Source: a virus
Reading direction: 5' to 3' (one strand)
Length of the DNA: 48,405 nucleotides
IMG/VR virus record: IMGVR_UViG_3300032177_000018
Location: 1 to 48,405 of that record
The translations under genes were made by a program, and so were the position numbers. The notes beneath the pieces were generated by a model. It was given only the letters and a program-made list of their open reading frames with translations. It was not told the origin of the DNA and did not search any database. Each line of letters starts with the position of its first letter. The first letter of the stretch is position 1. Of the stretch, positions 44,401 through 48,405 are shown one piece after another.

Positions 44401-47400
44401 TAAAGAAGTTGAGGCTGGTTCTGAGGATCAAGTTGGTCAAAGTTTAGATTTGGCTAGTCAGTATGCTTCCCAGGCATCTAAGGTAAACACACTAGCGGCC
44501 TCGTATGATAGATATAAAAAGTCAGTTTCCAATTTAGCGTCTGGCACTAATCTAAGGGAGCAGTTAGAATCTGGAACTTATGTAGGACCCGCTAAGGCGG
44601 GGCAAGACTATCAAAAAACTTACCAAAAAATTGCTGAGGCTACGGCGGTATTTGATCCTAGCAGTATCGAAGGTCTTTCTGAGACCGGTGATTATATTAT
44701 GCACATAGATGAAGGATTTAAGAACGTAGCTAATTCTGCTGCGGACGCACAACGTTCTATCGCTGCGGCGTTGCAAATAAAAACAATAACCGCGTATTCT
44801 AATGAGTTAACTAAGGCAAAAGGGGCTTGGAATATTTTTAAGAGTTTACCGTCTAAGGTACTAGGCATTGGTAAGGAATACTCGCTGGCCGGTGATCTAA
44901 AAGCATCGCAAGATAGATTGAGAGCGATAGGAGAAGCTAGAAAGAAGTTGGCGGATAGCGGCCAGTCTTCTCTGGGGCTTCAGATGCAGAGTAACGAGGC
45001 GGTAGCGGAGGAAGTCCAGCTGCGTGGGGAGGCTTTAGCTATTGGTCTTCAGATGAAGCGGGTACTTGAAGAAATGCCAGTATTAAAGGATACTTCGGCG
45101 CAGGCGGCCCTTCTTAGTAATCCGGAGTTGACCACCGGTATAGGGGCGGGGGCGGCCACAGGGGCTTTTGGTAAGGGGGCCACCTTAGGATCGGTAGAGT
45201 TTAAAGAAATGGCTAAGTCTTATGGACTAGGGGGTACTGTTGATTATACCACGGGCACCAACCCGGCTCTTGTTAGTAATGCTATGATCGCAAAAGGGGT
45301 ATTGCCCGAAAGTCCGAAGACGGCCGGTCCTCTTAAATCTGGAGATATTGGAATACTTACAAATAAAGCAGCGGCTTCTCTTTTAGGCCTGTCTAAAGAA
45401 ATGGAAACTTTTGAGAAACAGCCTCGGGAAATGCAAGAGAGTATTCGTTCTGCCAGAAATGGTTTTATGGAGTTAGATAAGGAAACCGGAGCATTAACAT
45501 TTAGATTCTTTAACTCTGTTACTAAATCTTGGCAAGAAGCATCTGCGGACGCCGGATCTGCTGTCAGCGACGGTCTTATGGCTATTTTTCCGAAAGAAAA
45601 AATTATAGAAGAATCTGAGAAGACCAAGAAATTACTTACTACTCAATTTACAGGGGTATTAGCAGGGTTCCATATTCCTCAGGCCGCAGTTAATATAGGT
45701 CCTGCTAGAATGCGCGACGTAGCTCCAGAACAAAGAATGCTTACAGACCCCGGTATATCGGCACAGGTAGAAAGACTTTCTAGAGTGCAGGCGGAGTGGG
45801 CCGAAGCTGCTAAGAAATTTAATGAAGATTTAGATGATTCAAACCCTGCCGAGGCCATGGCCGGCTTTGGAAAAGGCAGTCAACAGTTAACTATTATGTT
45901 AGATGCTGATAGAGAAAGCATGGTTAAACTTATGAAAGAAGGCTTTCAACTATCTTATATAGCGCATCTTACGCAAGCGATGTACGAATTGCAGACTGTT
46001 ATGGAAAAGACATCGGATGCCGTCAAGGACGCCGCTTTAGAAGAGGAGGTTCGCTTTAAGACTCTTACCCATACGAGCGGGGCTTTATCCGGGTTGTCAC
46101 AGATGCCCAACGTAACCTTGGGCAAGTCTGAAAAAGAACTTACTGGCATGGAGCGGTTACAGAAGGCTCTAGGTCCTAAGTTTTCTCAAGGGGTGAGCAA
46201 CCTAGCTGTTAGGGAGAAGCAGCGGGAGATTCAAAGTACAGGGCTTGTAGATTTAGAAAAAACAAAACGTTCTATAACCGAGATGGTAAGGGATCTTTCC
46301 AAAGGAAATGAAAGACTTAATAAAGAAACGGCGAGCATTCAGGCCGGAAAGGGGATGCTATCTAAGGAGCAACAGACTTTAGTTAAGGCCATAGAAGATT
46401 CCGCTAAGATGCCTCTTGAGGAAATGCAGAAGCAAACGTCTGTGCAAGACAATATATTAGCAGAGTTAGGTTTGATTAAAGAAGTATTGGCTGCCAAATC
46501 TCCGGAAGAAAAAAAAGCTATTGTCGAGGGTGGTCTTGCTAAGAAAAGTGGTTCGGAACTTATGTCTGCATTAGGAAAAGCAGAAGGTCCGAAAAATCTT
46601 GAGAGTACGTTGCAAAGTTTGTTTGGAATAACCAGTGAGAAAAAGGAAGGGGGTTGGGGTCAGAACGACTATCTTAAATTTAGTGCGCCAACTTCGGTAG
46701 CCACACCTGGTGTTCCGGAAGCAGAACAAAAAACTATTGATAGACTTAAGAAAGAGTTGGCTGCGGTGCAAAGCCAGCTGTCCCTAGAGGCTAGCAGTAC
46801 GTTACCTGGAAGCAGTTCGATGATAGCATCGGGTCGAGCTATGCTACAACCAAAAGAATTAGCTATTCAACAAGAACTGCTTGGACAACCTTCTATAGCG
46901 GCCGCTGCCAGAAAAGAGGTGGCCACAAAGGTTTCTACTCCTGAATTTGCAAAAAATAAAAAAGATACAGAGCAAGAAACTGCGGTAGAAAATGCTAAGA
47001 TAGCTAAGGAGCAGGGTATAAAGATTTTGAAAGCATACCTTGACGCTCACAAAGAGTTGACGGGTGGTATGCAAGAAGGTACCGCGGAGATGACGCGAGT
47101 AGCAGAATCTTTGCGATTAGGGGCGGCTATACAGGAGTTCTCAACTAAGATTCAAGAGACTATTGATGCTTTTAAACAGGCACAGGAACTAGATCCTAAC
47201 ACATTAAAAGAGAGTATTTTAAAGGCCGGCGAACATTTCTCTGATTTAGAAGGTCCGTTCGCGCGTGTAGGTCAGCCTGGTTTTAGAACCCAATTCGAAA
47301 ATAAGCGTTTAGATCTCGATAAAGAATATGATACGGGTCGTCCACATTCTAAAGCTGATATGGATGCCCACGAGAAAGCCAAAAAGCAGATAGACTTTGA

Positions 47401-48405
47401 TGAAGAAGAAGCTAAGATAACAGAAAAGCAAGCTATACAAACTTCTAAGTTAAAGGACCAACAGGGGCAAGCTGAACAACTGAGAAGTATGATGAAAGAT
47501 ATGCTTGCTAGCGGGAATCTGGGGGCAGGAACAGACGAGGCAAAATTAGCAAAAGACTTTGCTGAAACTCTGGGTAATCAGCTGGTTACGTCTGAAAAAG
47601 CGACTAACGTTGGGGGAGAACTTAAGTTCCAAGGAATTCCGGCTTTAGAGGACGCTCAGCGACTAGCTACTAAATTGAAAGGTATTGCTGAGGAAAAAGC
47701 TAGTAAAGTTGAGACAACTAAAGCTAGAGATAACCTGGTTAACCCCCTAGTTGCTGGTATTGGTGGGGTTTTGAATAGTGTCGGGGATGTTACTAACGAT
47801 TGGCTATCACAGATTTCTACTAATACAGCCGCATCTGCGGCATCCGCAGCCTCTGCCGCAGCTGCCGCAGGACCTGCAGGTCCTGGGTCCTCAAGCCAGG
47901 GGGGCATCGGTACGGAGACAGGTAGTATTTTAGGTACTAGTCGAATGGTACGGGGCGTTGACGCGAACGGTAATCCTACCTTTAGCGACCGGGGGCCTTC
48001 TACCTCAGCGATCTCTACCCCCACGCCTTCTCCAACTACCTCTACTCCGCTTACCCGCGCTCAACTAGACGCCATATCTTCCGGGTTTGGTAAGACTCCT
48101 CCTAATATGACCGCTATGCCTTCTGCTCCCAACATGGAAGATATGCAAATTTGGAAACCTCAAACGGCAAGTAGAACTAACATGAACCTGGCTAAGGAAG
48201 CGGAGGCTAGAGCTACTTTTGGAAACGCAACAGCTTCTCCCTCGTCCATTGTAACTACAAAGGATGCTGGTGGGCAACTAAATGCCGCGGGGTCTACCAG
48301 ACAGGCCGATGCAACTTTGAATGCGCCTACAACCACTCCGACGGCCGTAGCCCCAGATACTCAAGCGTTAACGCAGGCCCTGGCACAGATAAGTGGTTTG
48401 CTATC
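35483..48405 (+). CDS. Giant tape measure protein with RNA-polymerase-like N-terminal half (runs off window)
   Basis: The start is TTG at 35483, nine bases after GGTGGAGG; an in-frame TAA three codons earlier excludes an upstream start. No in-frame stop occurs to the last base, so at least 4307 residues are encoded. Residues 1-400 are Ala/Pro-rich. Residues about 630-1430 carry RNA polymerase two-barrel motifs. HENLH at 1855-1859 resembles a zincin site. Residues 2475-2800 match the TP901 tape measure core, followed by a hydrophobic segment near 2945-2966. Long coiled coils and an Ala/Ser-rich, Gly/Pro part near 4115-4140 follow. The protein would set tail length and be ejected with DNA. Confidence 0.93.
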   Translation, partial: MIDESFKVGISLEVEQSSLESITTQFKQALNTALAQAASGIKPSRQALTQALPSPATVRSASVATGVSGNEVAKAVAAALKAELSPLAQAIQKLAAAVDKNSSKAAETAKVVKAAAPVQAAAPIKSFYNLPTLADFRARQAGAAVPVTSRPAPPVAATPPLSPPVKRETSKEKNVREMREKAAEAELKVARNRIAAAEAEQAVIKSTLSKPAPAVIAPAPKAVVPPKPAAPRYPSPQYDVANQSTQVYKYPTEVQDPAGYAETRKMLADRAKGIRTRQPQRYAPNEQRDVVYNYENEIKRKSSSSTTSSMAQAIKNLNVSQGRGAAIPPIPSSLPPGGRLPPSLGASHTEIAGTIEAIKTALKTALGSTVSGKGIYNKLNLPAISEDPGLRGAPGISSGAGIVRVVTRDIEVFGGKVVKVANKLEGILTELNRVKPGKDERSVLQRAAEGGVFRPAQAVSQLQKVINTVVAELPAHEENKGMASTEKSGEATVHFKPTEEQFEHLKKLEEERLQIIQVVRWLGELNSKLKELGVETATLVGLSEGSVGKAKFPKITDEMKASEYKAELPVQTIPFAGAGHLGSGAINPARSFQPTQVREMLEGTAPRVMGTRERSLMESGNISSKQGRELRTAFVDMPDVTEDMILILKSAAKNMSILKTETLVLKEVTEGVVEGMTLTHKQFMGKGFKDEDVAFDLKGTAAKVKSISKRIEDGIDVLAVTVEQTMPMTTGSKVNTRGGIKGVVRLEENLGKDKRGRPIEAVLGQRGAMKRQSIRDFSEAMTNEMADAAKVSSAKVAEMMEHAMVKAGMSLSQAIESVSKELGLKGFTGMSTVKGGVLGRGAPEGRSIMVGGVHIGSLGEGKEKGMLMQEKRFISSSDRASLVTAYGAESAMARQLDTQHKKLIATYSDLITELRALDGSLDVTKEGLKEVLPGEIAPLPHGTQPPEAYAGTLLDAEKYKKAFTMPLRSPTGTTEQFRVPAIGTPGGRDKFEKDTTGAIGVGKLTRELEHLRVAAAHLSLTLDGLDTTSKESLDEATHQINQAVNAQVASIRKLAQTNPTEAGTQAKVFNEKMMSLVHGEGSTASLQYKFKGKVTNYPEKTAESYINKNEDPMHRMLRLRDVLVKRPGQDKPIGGYQALASTGQLFDPETPNRVARLQKALKLFGVELSGDTEKIAAAYKAQQAARESYIKKLLQTAVEGPGTGNARSLSAAKQGSTSISPYGSVVSYPAERMEGLAAAETELKKLGAAGQDVGESLSLIGEARAIQPEKTMKRGEIGMHTGDVRSWATSVSKETGRGVAEEMKRLLTEDVSTHRYPTTGSASFVSARIKTTEDESLRGKFAVPTVPTLLSKEKEEKMRAPLEAEKARLLNQVRGAGGASSPEVRKNIRDLEVALDGLRSNFAHASQNLDLDGDAIVLHAGLTKEVSAEMSNLRRVLQQDSYSIGGILGRLRDKLEESIVSISPKELDVRMKEVAGAKGRKYAAGELGTTLRPSQGPAEAEASQKLISPKLSTGLATSSYVQLETLTAKTLRGSEHFASGLTHIMLNINQALATKHGGADIKLSDMPAFKFLEHLGKMGGVETIIKGMGKGGEFEKLGKENDALMSKRREFYESMDPAKLSKVVGKPITTGKGGNWKAEIEKQVQKESFPTFLHKIQEVLIQESIKALQRGKSMSQTDAEKEVRRQMSGPRGLNLNAAESILHPDVYATRKRGVRASEALPLEARLRKTVERLPNDTFQFSDEGGDAAASKIAKSLHAGLTKYINSFKDKIRVHTLADFEAQFPQMAGQGPAPLGITKKTKQGGAISLSAEGILAPIEKVFAQLEQMGRGELAATPELLNEMSAAIMKLTGTLTHENLHALMNKGAIEPLEELKLILRDSSTPGVRELRSRLDEKRIVKAKAAGVGLMRDALQAGEETVALTPGSKAKTKVSAKALKKLNDIYIDSMAQEALAPAAQKPQLDKLLKGLPDALQDAIRRMGTELLGLLPEAEKEIYNFGTQLSSSVLQGLTASVGASPAAARKAAQTRVAARMVHAIPPQYPGKERLDEILERGNTMERAVTLGREEHRLTRGRELKGGKLGTEEPQLVRGADRGDQMLALLKQAQGAVPGKSPYGSPRTYSAFKEQVTKERRVYSAALEQLPKSQGVSPYLELAKLDKEFQAARLTYLLNERRVLVKAIQTLQSEGKTGSTEFQVAINELEAKTDQIISEASSTLARSGKGTGRINSIIASNKGIPNVEARAAGVQPRPGSASAIISEVGGRGAEGAQFKGMAGMLEKVVNEVVAGKDATAQWGIILAELEKHPEQFATHLAKVLVIMRKLTGLAETLDGEASGTAVGFKNIADSAAVLGRQLPKFGAVTSTADIAALKASTKSTRAVSAKTVEDPIAAFREQSRAFEARAKEAAIERTQVHKATGQTKFEPISGQIISPKTGETLQKLQAAFKFDRASGAFVAHMTQAGIATDNFGNKLKNALMRVGQWGMATGIVYGAVRVFQNLVTTITEVQTGMFELKKVMDTTITNFDKMQDAAVGMAKEFGAPITEVIKGMEVYAQQGLKSIEIMDRTRATMLAVNVTTLTSEEATNALTAATKQFGDEIESSETFVDSWGSVAAKHAVTAKDLAQAVSRTGMAAKSAGVGFNDFMGMVTAIGSVTRKTGTEVGTAMRFMFKQFGSVKAQKALGAQGVSTQDMVGNIRPAMDVLAELAGSWDTLNRSEQLAIAQAMAGTRHYNDFIVLMKNFSEVTEASADSQNAQGFAAKKNALAMQTAAKQIEVLKQTFAGLGLAVGKSMLPAGTAVIKTISGIANAVSSLPEIFLQVLAVGGTAFIGINKLGWIAMNTFRDIGGVASEAGPKLGKFSSMLKSVAMAPVSAGRGLFGGLSKVGDVGAGLQGAGLLTQVLDKPAKSIRTFMADVQGAAAVNAKFGNSLTGMARGLEVASAAWMAFGKTIMITTGIGVVVAALGLLIHAYNKLNITGKEVEAGSEDQVGQSLDLASQYASQASKVNTLAASYDRYKKSVSNLASGTNLREQLESGTYVGPAKAGQDYQKTYQKIAEATAVFDPSSIEGLSETGDYIMHIDEGFKNVANSAADAQRSIAAALQIKTITAYSNELTKAKGAWNIFKSLPSKVLGIGKEYSLAGDLKASQDRLRAIGEARKKLADSGQSSLGLQMQSNEAVAEEVQLRGEALAIGLQMKRVLEEMPVLKDTSAQAALLSNPELTTGIGAGAATGAFGKGATLGSVEFKEMAKSYGLGGTVDYTTGTNPALVSNAMIAKGVLPESPKTAGPLKSGDIGILTNKAAASLLGLSKEMETFEKQPREMQESIRSARNGFMELDKETGALTFRFFNSVTKSWQEASADAGSAVSDGLMAIFPKEKIIEESEKTKKLLTTQFTGVLAGFHIPQAAVNIGPARMRDVAPEQRMLTDPGISAQVERLSRVQAEWAEAAKKFNEDLDDSNPAEAMAGFGKGSQQLTIMLDADRESMVKLMKEGFQLSYIAHLTQAMYELQTVMEKTSDAVKDAALEEEVRFKTLTHTSGALSGLSQMPNVTLGKSEKELTGMERLQKALGPKFSQGVSNLAVREKQREIQSTGLVDLEKTKRSITEMVRDLSKGNERLNKETASIQAGKGMLSKEQQTLVKAIEDSAKMPLEEMQKQTSVQDNILAELGLIKEVLAAKSPEEKKAIVEGGLAKKSGSELMSALGKAEGPKNLESTLQSLFGITSEKKEGGWGQNDYLKFSAPTSVATPGVPEAEQKTIDRLKKELAAVQSQLSLEASSTLPGSSSMIASGRAMLQPKELAIQQELLGQPSIAAAARKEVATKVSTPEFAKNKKDTEQETAVENAKIAKEQGIKILKAYLDAHKELTGGMQEGTAEMTRVAESLRLGAAIQEFSTKIQETIDAFKQAQELDPNTLKESILKAGEHFSDLEGPFARVGQPGFRTQFENKRLDLDKEYDTGRPHSKADMDAHEKAKKQIDFDEEEAKITEKQAIQTSKLKDQQGQAEQLRSMMKDMLASGNLGAGTDEAKLAKDFAETLGNQLVTSEKATNVGGELKFQGIPALEDAQRLATKLKGIAEEKASKVETTKARDNLVNPLVAGIGGVLNSVGDVTNDWLSQISTNTAASAASAASAAAAAGPAGPGSSSQGGIGTETGSILGTSRMVRGVDANGNPTFSDRGPSTSAISTPTPSPTTSTPLTRAQLDAISSGFGKTPPNMTAMPSAPNMEDMQIWKPQTASRTNMNLAKEAEARATFGNATASPSSIVTTKDAGGQLNAAGSTRQADATLNAPTTTPTAVAPDTQALTQALAQISGLL
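37379..37810 (+). other. Beta-subunit-like RNA polymerase barrel motif in tape measure
   Basis: Near residue 633 the text AFVDMPDVTEDMILI resembles AFMPWNGYNFEDSI of bacterial beta. Residues 731-745 read GSKVNTRGGIKGVVR, against GDKMAGRHGNKGV in E. coli beta. The two catalytic lysines keep spacing eight (K733, K741). A further block RGRPIEAVLGQRGAMKR (755-771) parallels NGTPVDIVLNPLGVPSR. Confidence 0.78.
39422..39770 (+). other. Beta'-subunit-like RNA polymerase catalytic motif in tape measure
   Basis: Residues 1408-1429 read NLDLDGD, then H1419, LT at 1422-1423 and E1425, matching NADFDGD-x4-H-x2-LT-x-E of bacterial beta'. D1410, D1412 and D1414 would bind the catalytic Mg. R1315-x-P-T (RYPT) upstream parallels the RAPT motif, with a longer linker of about 93 residues instead of about 33. 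Confidence 0.82.
42902..43860 (+). other. TP901-type tape measure core domain
   Basis: Residues about 2474-2793 have the conserved pattern of this core. It runs through MQDAAVGMAKEFGAP, an ATMLAVNVTTLTSEEATNAL-like block, KDLAQAVSRTGMAAKSAG, then TGTEVGTAMRFMFKQFG and AMAGTRHYNDF. This is the best marker that the giant frame is a tape measure protein. Confidence 0.85.

Noticed and set aside
47822-47905. Collagen-like fibre segment in the tape measure
   Set aside because: Only an Ala/Ser run followed by two GPAG-like turns; no regular Gly-x-y triplets.
35455-48277. Many minus-strand open frames of 60-161 codons, for example 37258-37743 and 42097-42567
   Set aside because: All lie opposite the single uninterrupted tape measure frame; they lack ribosome sites and their proteins have shadow-like composition.

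Overview
The window is part of the genome of a tailed double-stranded DNA bacteriophage (Caudoviricetes). All supported genes lie on the + strand and are tightly packed, with many overlaps of the ATGA and TAATG type. Most have strong AGGAGG or GGGG Shine-Dalgarno sequences. TTG starts appear on several genes, including large terminase and tape measure. I see one major tail protein, a very long tape measure protein and no sheath gene, which points to a siphovirus with a long flexible tail. The host cannot be named from the sequence. No rRNA, tRNA, CRISPR array, insertion sequence or integrase was seen.

Layout: 1-3.6 kb is the 3' part of a repeat-rich fibre-like gene, followed by a small virion-type protein. 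From 4 to 9 kb there are an HNH endonuclease, small zinc-ribbon and coiled-coil proteins, a beta-rich protein with a zinc ribbon and a PD-(D/E)XK endonuclease. A sigma70-type promoter with a tandem 13-mer and a hairpin follows at 8.9-9.05 kb. From 9.1 to 12.3 kb come a dNMP kinase, an Ig-like protein, a zinc-ribbon protein, a phage NusG and a NUMOD3 protein. From 12.3 to 26 kb is the packaging and head module: small and large terminase, portal, a modular Cys-rich head protein, Dps, a membrane coiled-coil protein, prohead protease, three tandem paralogous small proteins, scaffold, decoration protein and major capsid protein. From 26 to 35.5 kb are a DUF1360 membrane protein, another HNH endonuclease, four connector or neck proteins, a 624-residue major tail protein and two probable tail assembly chaperones.

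From 35483 to the window end one open frame of at least 4307 codons starts at a TTG and does not stop. I read it through by eye. It has the TP901-type tape measure core near residues 2475-2800. Its N-terminal half carries the signature motifs of a two-barrel (multisubunit or YonO-type) RNA polymerase. A beta-like barrel motif has lysines K733 and K741 eight residues apart, as in cellular beta. A beta'-like NxDxDGD motif has D1410, D1412 and D1414, preceded by an RxPT motif. The inference is a virion RNA polymerase built into the tape measure protein and delivered with the genome. The phage NusG at 11.3 kb would be a natural partner.

A second unusual theme is possible recoding. Two genes end at an in-phase A_AAA_AAA heptamer beside their stop codon, with a long open -1 frame behind it. 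One -1 frame continues the Cys-rich head protein through another Cys module into Dps. The other extends the prohead protease by about 113 residues. Many intergenic gaps contain strong hairpins without U-tracts, which may be terminators or processing signals for an unusual polymerase.
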